DNA of 64,000 bases from Paulinella micropora (GCA_009731375.1 BJOX01000336.1:17060-81059), one strand, 5' to 3'. Positions 29,692 to 49,072 are shown, numbered from the stretch's first letter. Numbers and translations: made by a program. The notes: generated by a model from the letters alone, not told the origin.

Positions 29692-30385
29692 TCACTCTCT
29701 CTCTCTCTCTCTCTCTCTCTGCCATGTGACTTAATACTAATATCTTATAAGGGACAAAACGACATTAGTTAGAGACAGCATAGCAATAGTGGGGTGATTG
29801 GAGGAACGTAATTGCAATAGTGGGGAAATTGGAGGGACACAATGGCAATATTGGGGTAATTGGAATGACATAATGGCAATAGTGGGGAAATTGGAGGGAC
29901 ATAATGACAATAGTGGGGAAATTGGAGGACATAATGGCAGTGGGGTAATTAGAGGGACATTAAGGCAATAGTGGGGTAATTGGAAGCAAATAATGGCAAG
30001 GTGGGGCAGTTGAGGCGTGCCCTGGAGGGTTGGTCAAGCCAGCTCGCAGTGCATGCAGCTGGGTGAGTTATTAGGCTCAGAACGTTGTTAAAACTTGCTA
30101 CTCAGGCCGGGCCGGCTCTCCTCCGCTGCCCCATTACTGCCATTATGTCACTGGCTGTTGCAGTGATGTGCCCCTGTGCGGGCCGGTTATGCCAGCTCGC
30201 GGTGCATGGAGCTGGGTGAGTTATTAGGCTCAGAAGGGTGTTACAACTTGCTGGGCCGGCTTTCCTCCGCTGCCACACTACTGCCAATATGTCCCTGGCT
30301 GTTGCCGTGATGTGCCCCGGTGCGGGCCGGTCATGCCACCTCGCGGTGCATGGAACTGGGTGAATTAGACTCTGAACGCGCTACA
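29614..30385. repeat. Poly-G, (TC)n/(CA)n, 30-bp minisatellite and about 145-bp tandem repeat
   Basis: Poly-G runs into a 10-N gap (29644-29653), then TC and CA dinucleotides. 29785-30010 is an imperfect minisatellite built on ACATAATGGCAATAGTGGGG. 30020-30385 holds about 2.5 copies of a unit containing GCGGTGCATGGAGCTGGGTGA, GTGCGGGCCGG and CTCCGCTGCC. Confidence 0.85.
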
Positions 30386-30394
30386 GCCTAGCAA

Positions 30395-31440
30395 CATACA
30401 CATGACATACATACATACATACATACATACGTACATACATACATACATACATACATACATACATACATACATACATACATACATACATACGCACATACAT
30501 ACGTACATACATACATACATACATACATACATACATACATACATACATACATACGTACGTATGTACGTACGTAACGTACATACATACATACACACACACA
30601 TACATACATACATACATACATACATACATACATACATACATGCATGCATACATACATACATACATACATACATACATACATGCATACATACATGCATACA
30701 TACATGCATACATGCATACATGCATACATGCATTCATTCCTTTATTCATTTCATTCATTCATTACATACATACATACATACATACATACGTACGTACATA
30801 CGTACGTAACGTACATACATACATACACACATACATACATACATACATACATACATACATGCATACATGCATACATGCATACATACATACATGCATACAT
30901 ACATACATGCATACATACATACATGCATACATGCACGTATACACGCATACATGTATACATGCATACATGCATTCATGCATTCCTGTATTCATTTCATTCA
31001 TTTCGTTCATTTCGTTCATTTCGTTCATTTCGTTCATTTCGTTCATTCATTCATTCATTCATGCCATTCATGCCATTCATGCCATTCATTCATTCATTCC
31101 TTCATTCATTCATGGATTCATTCATGGATTCATTCATGGATTCATTCATGGATTCATTCATTCATTCATTCATTCCATTCATTCATTCATTCATTCATGC
31201 ATTCCTTCATTCATTCCATTCATTCATTCATTCATTCATTCCATTCCATTCCATTCACTCCATTCCATTCATTCCATTCCATTCATTCCATTCCATTCAT
31301 TCATTCCATTCATTCATTCATTCATTCATTCATTCATTCATTCATTCATTCATTCGTTCGTTCTTCGTTCTATTCGTTCCATTCAATTCCATTCAATTCC
31401 ATTCGATTCCATTCGATTCCATTCATTTTCTTTCATTTTT
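30395..31440. repeat. (CATA)n and (CATT)n microsatellites
   Basis: CATA arrays with CATG and ACGT interruptions to about 30970, then CATT with CATTC variants to 31440. Confidence 0.95.
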
Positions 31441-31557
31441 TTTCACAGATAGATAGCCAGCTAGATGGCTAGATAGCTCCATAGATAGATAGATAGATAC
31501 AATCACCCCACCTCTTCTTCACGCGCGGCATGCACTACTCCGTGTTTGGTGATGAGG

Positions 31558-31594
<37 letters not shown>

Positions 31595-31855
31595 GGATAG
31601 ATAGATAGATCGATAGACAGATAGATAGATAGATGGATGGATGGATAGATAGCTAGATAGCTAGCTAACTAGATAGCTAGATAGATCAATCGATCGGTAG
31701 ATAGATACAATCACCCCACCTCTTCTTCACTCTGTGTGAGGTAGATAGATAGATAGAAAGATACAAAGATGGATAGATAGATAGATAGATAGATAGATAC
31801 AATCACCCCACCTCTTCTTCGCGCGTTATGCAATACTCTGTGTTTGGTGATGAGG

Positions 31856-31895
<40 letters not shown>

Positions 31896-31910
31896 AAGAT
31901 AGATAGATAT

Positions 31911-31954
<44 letters not shown>

Positions 31955-32091
31955 CTTGATAGCTAGCCAGCTAGCTAGCTAGATAGATCGATCGGTAGAT
32001 AGGTACAATCACCCCACCTCTTCTTCGCGCGCGTTATGTAACACTCCGTATTTGGTGATGAGGTAGATAGATAGATAGATAGATAGAGATG

Positions 32092-32123
<32 letters not shown>

Positions 32124-32187
32124 TAGATGCAATCATCCTACCTGTTCTTCGCGCGCGTTATGTAATACTCCGTGTTTGGTGATGAGG

Positions 32188-32230
<43 letters not shown>

Positions 32231-32379
32231 ATAGATACAATCACCCCACCTCTTCTTCGCGCGCGTTATGTAATACTCCGTGTTTGTTGACGAGGTAGAT
32301 AGATAGATAGATAGATAGATACAATCAACCCACCTCTTCTTCGCGCGCGTTATGTAATACTCCGTGTTTGGTGATGAGG

Positions 32380-32421
<42 letters not shown>

Positions 32422-32479
32422 CAATCAACCCACCTCTTCTTCGCGCGCGTTATGTAATACTCCGTGTTTGGTGATGAGG

Positions 32480-32525
<46 letters not shown>

Positions 32526-32585
32526 CAATCACCCCACCTCTTCCTCGTCGCGCGCGCTATGTAGTACTCCGTGTTTAGTCACTGA
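31441..32585. repeat. (GATA)n compound array with recurring 70-bp island
   Basis: The island contains ACAATCACCCCACCTCTTCT, then TCGCGCGCGTTATGTAATAC and TCCGTGTTTGGTGATGAGG. It recurs about nine times, separated by GATA blocks of variable length. One island (about 31708-31745) is truncated. Confidence 0.92.
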
Positions 32586-32627
32586 GAACGCTTCAGCCAT
32601 ACTTGCCCTACTACCTACCGGAGTCCC

Positions 32628-32715
32628 TATGTATGTATGTATGTATGTATGTGTGTATGCATGTATGTATGTGTGTATGTAATGTATGTATATATGTCGG
32701 GGTATTTACACATTA

Positions 32716-32746
<31 letters not shown>

Positions 32747-33113
32747 TGTATGTACACTGTCTTCCTTTTCTTCCCGCTGCCAATATGTGTACATACAAAG
32801 ATACATATATACATACATACATACATACCTATATATATATATATATACATATATATATACACACACATACATAAATAGATACATAGATACATCCATTTTG
32901 ACTGTGTACATACAACGATACATAGATACATACATACATACATACAACTATGCATGTATGTATGTATGTATGTATGTATGTATGTATGTATGTATCTATT
33001 TATCTATGTATGAATGTAATGTATGTATAGGCACAACGAAAGGTAGTATGGCGTACGTATGTATGTATGTATGTATGTATGTATGTATTTATGTATGCAT
33101 GCATGTATGCATG

Positions 33114-33145
<32 letters not shown>

Positions 33146-33425
33146 CATGTATGCATGCATGCATGCATGTATGTATGTATGTATGTATGTATGTATATAT
33201 GTATGCATGTATGCATGCATGTATGCATGTATGCATGTATATATGTATGTATGTATGTATGTATGAATGTATGTACATACATACATACATACATACATAC
33301 ATACATACATAGATACATAATACATAGATACATAGATACATAGATACATACATGCATACATACATAGCAAGTATGCATATATATATACATATATGTATAT
33401 ATATACATATATACATAAACATACC
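32628..33425. repeat. (TATG)n/(CATA)n microsatellites in alternating orientation
   Basis: Blocks of TATG and its complement CATA alternate, giving several long inverted repeats. No gene. Confidence 0.93.
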
Positions 33426-34745
<1,320 letters not shown>

Positions 34746-34754
34746 ACATAAATT

Positions 34755-35123
34755 GCACTATATAGCTATCCTACTATCCTACTACTAGCTATCCTATCTA
34801 TCCTATCTATCCTATCTATCCTATCTATCCTAGCTATCCTATCTATCCTAGCTATCCTAGCTAAACTAGCTATCCTAGCTATCCTATCTATCCTAGCTAT
34901 CCTATCTATCCTATCTATCCGCATCTATTCTATCTATCCTATCTATCCTATCTATCCTATCTATCCTGTCTATCCTAGCTATCCTATCTATCCTAGCTAT
35001 CCTATCTATCCTAGCTATCCTATCTAGCTATCCTATCTATCCTAGCTATCCTATCTATCCTAGCTATCCTATCTATCCTAGCTATCCTATCTATCCTATC
35101 TATCTATCTATCTATTATTATTA

Positions 35124-35190
<67 letters not shown>

Positions 35191-35344
35191 TTCTTGATAC
35201 CCGAAGGAAGCTCTCGGTATGTGACTCATTCGCGTTCGAACACTCTACCCTATCTATCCTATCTATCCTATCTAACCTATCTATCCTATCTATCCTATCT
35301 ATCCTAGCTATCCTATCTATCCTAGCTATCCTATCTATCCTATC

Positions 35345-35406
<62 letters not shown>
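34755..35406. repeat. CTATC-type repeats and (TTA)n with a recurring island
   Basis: CTATCCTAT/CTAGCTATC variants, then (TTA)n at 35113-35187. An island GGAAGCTCTCGGTATGTGAC with TCATTCGCGTTCGAACAC follows, then a second CTATC and (TTA)n block. The island recurs at 35719, 35829, 35975 and 36116. Confidence 0.9.
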
Positions 35407-35407
<1 letters not shown>

Positions 35408-35640
35408 GGACACCGTGATAGCCCAGTGGTCAAGTTCTACCATCTGGGCCCTGTCGCCAGTTCGATTCCCGTCGGTGCCACCAGTATTTTCATTGAACAT
35501 ACCGGTCCGTCTGGAAGTGTTGGAACTGCCCGTGCGGGGGTGTCATTAGAGCCTATCGTCAATTCTTCGTACTCCCCTCACGGGTGAGACGATGGAGGCG
35601 CATGTGCAGATTTGCATCAGCCATTGACAGAGAAGCACTA
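35407..35640 (+). mobile_element. tRNA-derived SINE-like element
   Basis: The 5' part has a polymerase III A box (TAGCCCAGTGGTC) and B box (AGTTCGATTCCC) at tRNA spacing and ends ..GTGCCACCA. Stem pairing is poor, so it is not a working tRNA. A tRNA-unrelated body of about 150 bp follows (GAACATACCGGTCCGTCTGG, CTCCCCTCACGGGTGAGACG), then GAGAAGCAC and an (ATT)n tail, the layout of a SINE. It is embedded in (TTA)n on both sides. Confidence 0.6.
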
Positions 35641-37450
<1,810 letters not shown>

Positions 37451-37524
37451 ATGCACCGGACTTGACTCCCCAACAGATTTCTCGCTGGCGGTGTGACTCA
37501 CTTTGGACCGGGGATGACTTCTGT

Positions 37525-38352
<828 letters not shown>

Positions 38353-38354
38353 GA

Positions 38355-39385
<1,031 letters not shown>

Positions 39386-39449
39386 GAGCATTGACCTATC
39401 GAATCAGCACTCGCGTCTGCCCAGTGACCAAACACATGTACTTCCTGTA

Positions 39450-39480
<31 letters not shown>

Positions 39481-39796
39481 TGGACCGATTCAAGCGCGGG
39501 CAGCTTAGGATTTTGATATGAATGTATGTATGTATCTATGTCTGTATGCATGTATGTTGTGTATGTTGTGTATGTATGTATGTATGTATTTATGTATGTA
39601 TGTATGTATGTATGTATGGACCGATTCAAGCGCGGGCAGCTTAGGATTTTGATATGTATGTATGTAAGTATGTTACGTATGTATGTATGTATGTATGTAT
39701 GAATGTATGTATGTATGTATGTATGTATGGACCGATTCAAGCGCGGGCAGCTTAGGATTTTGATATGTATGTATGTTATGTATGTATGTATCTGTG

Positions 39797-39828
<32 letters not shown>

Positions 39829-39985
39829 TGTATGGACCGATTCAAGCGCGGGCAGCTTAGGATTTTGATATGTATGTATGTAAGTATGTTACGTATGTAT
39901 GTCTGTCTGTATGTCTGTCTGTCTGTCTGTATGTATGTATGTCTGTATATCTATGAATGTCTGTAAGGTAAGGACCGATTCAAGA
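39450..39985. repeat. (TATG)n compound array with recurring 45-bp island
   Basis: The island GGACCGATTCAAGCGCGGGC plus AGCTTAGGATTTTGATATG recurs four times, with a fifth diverged copy at about 39971. Confidence 0.92.
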
Positions 39986-40014
39986 GGAGGCAATTTAGTT
40001 GGATGGACTCCCTA

Positions 40015-40015
40015 G

Positions 40016-40047
<32 letters not shown>

Positions 40048-40232
40048 CATGCGTACGTACGTAACGTAACGTACGTACGTACGTTACGTACGTACGTACA
40101 ATGTACGTACGTACATTACATTACATTACATCGCCTTACATTACATTACATTACATTACATTACATTAAAGTGCATACGTACATACATAAATACATACAT
40201 ACATACATACATACATACATACATACATACAC

Positions 40233-40263
<31 letters not shown>

Positions 40264-41030
40264 CATACATACATACATACATTACATACATTACATACAT
40301 TACATACATTGCATACATTACATACATTACAGACATTATATACATTACATACATTACATACACTACATACAGACTACATACACTACATAAATTCATACAG
40401 TACATACAGTACATACAGTGAATACAGTACATACATTTGTACATTTCATACATTACATGCGTTACATTACATAAATTACATGCATTACATGCATTACATA
40501 CATTACATACATTACATACATTACATACATTGAATACATTGAATACATACATACATACATACATACACACATACTTACATGTTTTTCTTTACGTTGTTTA
40601 GAAGACAAATTTATTTTAGAAGACATACATACATACATACATACACACATACATACATACAAACACTCATACATACTTGCATGCTGTTTTTTTTTACGTT
40701 GTTTAGAAGACGAATTTATTTTAGAAGACATACATACATACATACATACATACATACATACATACATACATACATACACACGTACATACACACATGCATA
40801 CAACATACATAAATACATACATACATAAATACATACATACATACATACATACATACATGTTGTTTTTCTTTACGCTGTTTAGAAGACGAATTTCTTTAGA
40901 AGATACATGCATACATACATACATACATACATAGATACATAGATACATACATACATACATGTTGTTTTTCTTTACGTTGTTTAGAAGTCGAATTTCGTTT
41001 ATAAGAGACATACATACATACATACATACA

Positions 41031-41063
<33 letters not shown>

Positions 41064-41415
41064 GCATACATACATACATACATGCATACATACATACATA
41101 CATACATGCATACATGCATACATACATACATACATACATACATGTATACTTACATGTTGTTTTTCTTTACGTTGTTTCGAAGTCGAATTTCGTTTAGAAG
41201 AGACATACATACATACATACATACATAAATACATACATACATACATACATACATACATACATACATACATAGTTTTTTTTCTTTACGTTGTTTAGAAGAC
41301 GAATTTATTTAAGAAGACATACATACATACATACATACATACATACATACACTCATACATACTTACATGTTGTTTTTCTTTACGTTGTTTAGAGGACGAA
41401 TTTCGTTTAGAAGAG
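40015..41415. repeat. (CATA)n, (CATTA)n and compound array with TTTACGTTGTTTAGAAGA island
   Basis: CATA and pentanucleotide CATTA to about 40560. Then an island GTTTTTCTTTACGTTGTTTA with GAAGACGAATTTCGTTTAGA recurs seven times between CATA blocks. Confidence 0.92.
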
Positions 41416-41428
41416 ACAGCCCCCCGTC

Positions 41429-41460
<32 letters not shown>

Positions 41461-41526
41461 TATATATGTCTGTATGTCTGTATGTATGTATTTTCGAAGA
41501 GACAGCAGTGCTATACCCCGCACCCC

Positions 41527-41589
<63 letters not shown>

Positions 41590-41626
41590 CACACCCACAC
41601 ACACCCACACACACACACACACACAT

Positions 41627-41687
<61 letters not shown>

Positions 41688-42590
41688 CATACATATATAT
41701 ATATATGCATATATATATATATGTCTGTATGTCTGTATGTATGTATTTTAGAAGAAACAGCAGTGCTAGACCCCGCCCCCCGTCTATATGTATGTATGTA
41801 TGCATGTATGTATGTATGTATGTATGTATATGTCTGTATGTATGTATATGTCTGTATGTCTGCATGTATGTATTTTCGAAGAGACAGCAGTGCTAGACCC
41901 CGCCCCCCGTCTATATGTATACTATATGTATTTATGTATGCATGTATGTATATATGTATGTATGCATGTATGTATGTATGTATGTATGTATGTATATGTC
42001 TGTATGTATGTATGTATGTATTTTAGAAGAGACAGCAGTGCTAGACCCCGCCCCCGTCTACATGTATTCTATGTGTATGTATGTATGCATGTATGTATGT
42101 ATGCATGTATGTATGTATGTATATATATATATATATGTCTGTATGTATGTATGTATGTAATTTAGAAGAGACAGCAGTGCTAGACCCCGCCCCCTGTCTG
42201 CATGTATGTATGTATGTACGTGTATGTATGTATGTATATGTCTGTACGTCTGTATGCATGCATGCATGCATGTATGCATGTATGTATGTATGTATGTATG
42301 TATGTATATATATGTCTGTATGTCTGTATGAATTCATGCATGTATGTATGTATGTATGTATGTATGTATATGTCTGTATGTCTGTATGCATGCATGTATG
42401 TATGTATGTATGTATGTATGCATGTATGTATGTATGTATGCATGTTTGTACGTATGTATGCATATATATGTATCTATGTCTGTATGTATGCATGCATGTA
42501 TGCATGCATGCATGTTATGTATGTATGTATGTATGTATGTATGTGTGTATGCATGATGTATGTATGTATGTAGAACACATACCAATGTCC
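41416..42590. repeat. (TATG)n/(TA)n/(CA)n compound array with GACAGCAGTGCTAGACCCCG island
   Basis: The island TTAGAAGAGACAGCAGTGCT with AGACCCCGCCCCCCGTCTAT recurs five times (41495, 41750, 41875, 42025, 42165), separated by TATG, TA and CA blocks. Confidence 0.92.
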
Positions 42591-43009
42591 AATGTAATGT
42601 AATGTCATGTAATGTAATGTCATGTAATGTAATGTAAGGTAATGTAATGTAATGTAATGTAATGTAATGTAGTGTAATGCGATGTAATGTAATGTAATGT
42701 AATGTAATGCAGTGCAGTGCAGTGCAGTGCAGTGTAGTGTAGTGTAGTGTAGTGTAGTAAAATGTAATGTACGGTAATGTAATGTAAAATAATGTAAAAT
42801 AATGTAAAATGTAATGTAAAATGTAATGTAATGTAATGTAATGCAATGCAATGTAATGTAATGTAATGTAATGTAATGTAAAATGTAATGTAAAATGTAA
42901 TGTAATGTAATGCAATGCAATGTAATGCAATGCAATGTAATATAAAAGGTTATGTAATATAATGATGTAATGTTATATTATATATATGTATATATATGTA
43001 TATGAATAA

Positions 43010-43049
<40 letters not shown>

Positions 43050-43307
43050 CAGATATAAGATAGATAGATACAAGATAGGTAGACCGGCTGCTTTTGAGAT
43101 TGCGTGTCTTTGAGTCAGGCGTGACTTTGTGTCGCTTCGTCTAAGATAGATAGAGAGGTAGATAGATAGATAGATAGATAGATAGACAGATATATAGATA
43201 GGTAGGTAGGTAGGTAGGTAGATAGATAGAAAGATAGATGCATAGATAGTCATCGTCTTTGATTCAGGTGTGACTTTGTATCGCTTCGTCTAAGATAGAT
43301 AGAGAGG

Positions 43308-43346
<39 letters not shown>

Positions 43347-43476
43347 GTAGATAGATACATAGAGAGGTAGGTAGGTAGGTAGGTAGGTAGATAGATAGAA
43401 AGATAGATGAATAGATAGACATCGTCTTTGGTTCAGGTGTGATTTTGTATCGCTTCGTCTAAGATAGATAGAGAGG

Positions 43477-43537
<61 letters not shown>

Positions 43538-43676
43538 GGATAGATAGATAGATAGATAGATAGACAGACAGATATATAGATAGGTAGGTAGATAGATAGA
43601 TAGAAAGATAGATGAATAGATAGACATCGTCTTTGAGTCAGGTGTGACTTTGTATCGCTTCGTCTAAGATAGATAT

Positions 43677-43763
<87 letters not shown>
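42591..43763. repeat. (TAATG)n, (TA)n and (GATA)n with recurring ATCGCTTCGTCTAAGATAGA island
   Basis: A pentanucleotide TAATG array to 42960, then TA repeats. An island with CATCGTCTTTGATTCAGGTG and TGACTTTGTATCGCTTCGTC then recurs four times to 43680, and appears again far away at 61718-61762. Confidence 0.9.
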
Positions 43764-43764
<1 letters not shown>

Positions 43765-43864
43765 AGCCATACGCCTATAAGTCACATGCCGAAACAGCGA
43801 CGGGAAGCACAATCCTGTTCCCTCAGGGTGCCCTTTCTCGCTTGTTGAGCCCGGAATAAAACCC

Positions 43865-44141
43865 ACAGTGCTCTGTCGGTTTATACTAGACTGTCGAACA
43901 GTCTCGAAACTCCATCTGCTTACTGGGCCCTCTGTAATGGAGGTGGGAGCTCGTTCTGCAAGGGGCGCTTTATGGAACGAGCCCTGGCCCCGCCTGGTAC
44001 TAGGGAGCTTTGGTATTGCCTGTATCAGTCCCTTCCGTGCAAACATCACGGCTTAGCTGGGCATCGGGTTAATACTTTACCCACAGACTTCCTGGTTGAC
44101 GAAATCAGAAGCTCCTTTTTTCTGACATTAGTCGATATTTC

Positions 44142-44142
<1 letters not shown>
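43865..44142 (+). repeat. Dispersed repeat family, copy A
   Basis: About 280 bp starting CACAGTGCTCTGTCGGTTTA and ending TCTGACATTAGTCGATATTT. Inverted copy at 44761-45041 and partial direct copy at 63131-63345. One frame stays open through the copies (GGGSSFCKGRFMERALAPPG), so it may derive from a coding retroelement fragment, not identified. 43764-43864 is further unique sequence attached only to this copy. Confidence 0.85.
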
Positions 44143-44212
<70 letters not shown>

Positions 44213-44277
44213 CATCTGATAAATAGATATAGATAGATAGATAGATAGATAGATTAGATAGATAGATTAGATAGATA

Positions 44278-44319
<42 letters not shown>

Positions 44320-44352
44320 CGATAGATAGATCGATAGATAGATCGATAGATC

Positions 44353-44394
<42 letters not shown>

Positions 44395-44468
44395 GATACA
44401 TGAAGGAAGAACTATGGAAAGAGGGAGGATGAAAAGGTACGTAGGTAGATAGGTAAGAAGGCAGAGAA

Positions 44469-44501
<33 letters not shown>

Positions 44502-44674
44502 CAGAGTAGATAGGTAGGTAGATAGATAGATAGATAGACAGATAGATCGATAGATATATATATATATATATAGATAGATAGATAGATAGATAGATAGATG
44601 GATGGATAGATAGAGTAGATATAGTAGATAGGTAGATAGATAGACAGAGTAGATAGGTAGATAGATAGACAAAG

Positions 44675-44718
<44 letters not shown>

Positions 44719-44760
44719 GTAGATAGGTAGATAGATAGACAGAGTAGATAGATAGATAGA
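44143..44760. repeat. (CTAT)n then (GATA)n, loop between copies A and B
   Basis: Microsatellite in opposite orientations between two inverted copies of the dispersed repeat, so the whole 43865-45041 stretch is a large potential foldback. Confidence 0.9.
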
Positions 44761-45041
44761 TGAAATATCGACTAATGTCAGAAAAAAGGAGCTTCTGATT
44801 TCGTCAACCAGGAAGTCTGTGGGTAAAGTATTAACCCGATGCCCAGCTAAGCCGTGATGTTTGCACGGAAGGGACTGATACAGGCAATACCCAAGCTCCC
44901 TAGTACCAGGCGGGGCCAGGGCTCGTTCCATAAAGCGCCCCTTGCAGAACGAGCTCCCACCTCCATTACAGAGGGCCCAGTAAGCAGATGGAGTTTCGAG
45001 ACTGTTCGACAGTCTAGTATAAACCGACAGAGCACTGTGGA
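44761..45041 (-). repeat. Dispersed repeat family, copy B (inverted)
   Basis: Reverse complement of copy A with a few substitutions (for example GGGTATTGCC for AGCTTTGGTATTGCC context). Confidence 0.85.
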
Positions 45042-45149
45042 GATAGATAGATAGATAGATAGATAGAAAGATAGAAAGATAGACCTGTGGAGAGTTGAGG
45101 AACTTTTGTGTCTTAGAGAAGATTGATTGCGATGAGGACCAGGAAGAGT

Positions 45150-45162
45150 GAGTAGTAGTAGC

Positions 45163-45224
<62 letters not shown>

Positions 45225-45265
45225 AGGAGGGGGAGGATGTGGAGGAGGAGTAGGAGGAGGAGGAG

Positions 45266-45329
<64 letters not shown>

Positions 45330-45361
45330 GAAGAGTGGAAGAAGAAGAAGAAGAAGAAGAA

Positions 45362-45393
<32 letters not shown>

Positions 45394-45606
45394 AGAGGAG
45401 GAGGAGGTTTGGGCGTTAGTGTTTGCGTTTGTAGTAGTTGTTGTGGTTGATGATGTTGATGATGATGAGGTAGAAGATGAAAGAGATAGACGAGGAGAAG
45501 AAGAAGAAGTAGGATCAGAGGAAGGGGGAGGAGAAGAAGTAGAAGTAGAGGAGGGGGAGGAGGAGGAGGAGGAGGAGGGGGAGGAGGAGGAGGAGGAGGA
45601 GGAGGA

Positions 45607-45640
<34 letters not shown>

Positions 45641-45720
45641 GTCGAAGAAGAAGAAGAAGAAGAAGAAGAAGAAGAAGAAGAAGAAGAAGAAGAACAAGAA
45701 GACGAAGAAGAAGATAATGA
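45150..45720. repeat. (AGT)n, (GGA)n and (GAA)n purine-rich trinucleotide arrays
   Basis: Long Ser, Glu or Arg-coding runs depending on frame; no gene. Confidence 0.93.
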
Positions 45721-45749
45721 TTTGGAAGGGAAAAATTCAGAGTAGGAAT

Positions 45750-47075
45750 ACGACACCACATCTGGACCTGTGTGTGTATGTATGTATGTATGTATATGTT
45801 GTGTATGTATGTATGTATGTATATGTTATGTATGTATGTATGTATGTATGTATGTATGTATATAAAAACTTCCGAAAAGGAATATGAAATAACAGCTGGA
45901 CCTGTGCATGCATGTATGTATGTATGTATGTATGTATGTATATAAAAACTTCCGAGAAGGAATACGAAACCACATCTGGACCTGTGTATGTATATATGTA
46001 TGTATGTATATGTTTATGTATGTATGTATGTATGTATGTATGCATATAAAAACTTCCGAGAAGGAATATGAAATAAACAGCTGGACCTGTGTTTGTATGC
46101 ATGCATGTATGTATGTATGTATGTATGTATGTATGTATATAAAAACTTCCGAGAAGGAATACGAAACCACATCTGGACCTGTGTATGTATGTATGTATAT
46201 GTTTATGTATGTATGTATGTATGTATGCATATAAAAACTTCCGAGAAGGAATATCAAATAAACAGCTGGACCTGTGTTTGTATGCATGCATGCATGTATG
46301 TATGTATGTATGTATATAAAAACTTCCGAGAAGGAATATGAAATAAACAGCTGGACCTGTGTTTGTATGTATGTATGTATGTATGTATGTATGTATGTAT
46401 ATAAAAACTTCCGAGTAGGAATATATATGAAATGACAGCTGGACCTGTGTTTGTATGTATGTACGTATGTATGTATGTATGTATGCATGCATGTATGTAT
46501 GTATGTATGTATGTATGTATGTATGTATGTATATACGCATGTATGTATGTAAATATGTATGTATATACGCATGTATGTATGTATGCATGTATGTATGTAT
46601 GCATGCATGTATGTATGTATGTATGTATGTATGCATGCATGCATGCATGCATGTATGTATGTATGTATGTATGCATGCATGCATGCATGTATGTATGTAT
46701 GTATGTATGTATGTATGTATAAATGTATGTATGTATGTATGTATGTATGTATGTATGTATGTATGTACGTACGTACGTATGTATGTATGTATGTACGTAT
46801 GCATGTATGTATGTATGTATGTATGTATGTATGTATGTACGTATGTACGTATGTGTGTATGTATGCACGTATGTAAGTATGTAAGTATGTACGTATGTAT
46901 GTATGTATGCATGTATGTATGTATGTATGTATGTATGCATGCATGTATGTATGTATGTATGTATGCATCTATGTATGTTTGTATGCATGTATGTATGTAT
47001 GCATGTATGTATGTATGTATGTATGTATGTATGTACGTATGTATGTACGTATGTATGTATGTATGTATGTACGTA
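45750..47075. repeat. (TATG)n compound array with ACTTCCGAGAAGGAATA island
   Basis: The island TATAAAAACTTCCGAGAAGG plus AAACAGCTGGACCTGTGT-type sequence recurs eight times to 46450, then plain TATG with CATG and ACGT variants. Confidence 0.92.
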
Positions 47076-47183
47076 TTTACCTGTTCCGTTTCGCTCATAC
47101 CCCTCATCATGTAAATACATACATACATACATACATACATACATACATACATACATGCATACATACGTAAATACATACATACA

Positions 47184-47215
<32 letters not shown>

Positions 47216-47325
47216 CTTACCTGTCCCGTTTCGCTCATACCACTCATCATGTAAATACATACATACATACATACATACATACATACATACATACATACAT
47301 ACATACATACATACACATACATACA

Positions 47326-47358
<33 letters not shown>

Positions 47359-47658
47359 GTATTGACCTGTCGCGTTTCGCTCATACCCCTCATCATTTAA
47401 ATACATACATACATACATACATACATACATACATGCATACATACATACATACATTACATACATACATACATGTATTTACCTGTCCCGTTTCGCTCATACC
47501 CCTCATCATGTAAATAAATACATACATACATACATATATACATACATACATACATACATACATACATACACATACATACATACATGTATTTACCTGTCCC
47601 ATTTCGCTCATAGCCCTCATCATGTGAATACCCCTCACTGCTCATCACAGATTTCGAC

Positions 47659-47708
<50 letters not shown>

Positions 47709-47748
47709 ATCGTGTAAAAACCCCTCACTGCTCATAACAGATTTCAAC

Positions 47749-47786
<38 letters not shown>

Positions 47787-47825
47787 ATCGTGTAAATACC
47801 CCTCACTAGTCATAACAGATTTCAA

Positions 47826-47887
<62 letters not shown>

Positions 47888-47926
47888 ATCATGTAAATAC
47901 CCCTCACCACTGATCACCGATTTCAC

Positions 47927-48023
<97 letters not shown>

Positions 48024-48058
48024 AGTAAAATCTTGCGCGCTAAGCCAACAATTTTGGC

Positions 48059-48060
<2 letters not shown>
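47076..48060. repeat. (CATA)n and (GA)n compound arrays
   Basis: The island TTACCTGTCCCGTTTCGCTC with ATACCCCTCATCATGTAAAT recurs five times between CATA blocks. Then the island ACCCCTCACTGCTCATAACA with GATTTCAACCTG recurs four times between GA dinucleotide blocks. Confidence 0.92.
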
Positions 48061-48107
<47 letters not shown>

Positions 48108-48157
48108 CAGATAGATAGGGTAGATAGACAGATAGATAGGTAGATAGACAGAAAGAC

Positions 48158-48199
<42 letters not shown>

Positions 48200-48283
48200 G
48201 GTAGATAGACAGATAGATAGGTAGAAAGACAGATAGACATATACATGGGTGTATTACTAGACAGACAGTTAAGCATTCTGTTG

Positions 48284-48366
<83 letters not shown>

Positions 48367-48399
48367 CATCCATCCATCCATCCATCCATCCATCCATCC

Positions 48400-48442
<43 letters not shown>

Positions 48443-48544
48443 CATCTTATATATATATATATGTAGAAATATGTATATATATATATATCCTATCATGTTG
48501 ATATCCCTCACTGGTGAACACAGGTGTTGACCAGACATATATAT

Positions 48545-48616
<72 letters not shown>

Positions 48617-48706
48617 CAGAGAGAGAGAGAGAGAGAGAGAGACAGAAAGAGAGACAGATAGATAGATAGGTAGGTAGGTAGGTAGGTAGGTAGGTAGGTA
48701 GGTAGG

Positions 48707-48797
<91 letters not shown>

Positions 48798-48798
48798 T

Positions 48799-48839
<41 letters not shown>

Positions 48840-48968
48840 CAGATAGATAGATGGATAGATAGATAGATAGATAGATAGATGGATGGATAGATGGATAGAT
48901 AGATGGATAGATAGATAAGATAGATAGAAAGATAGATAGATAGATAGATAGATACATAGATATATAGG

Positions 48969-49005
<37 letters not shown>

Positions 49006-49072
49006 GTAGGTATTATGTAGCAGGCAGACGCATGTCGCGGAGAAGACGTTGCGACAGTAAATAGATAGATAA

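Noticed and set aside
31441-32585. CRISPR-like array (regular repeats with spacers)
   Set aside because: The repeated islands are separated by GATA microsatellite, not by unique spacers; no cas genes; eukaryotic context.
35407-35480. Functional tRNA gene
   Set aside because: A and B boxes are present, but the T stem and acceptor stem do not pair well, and a SINE-like body and tail follow.
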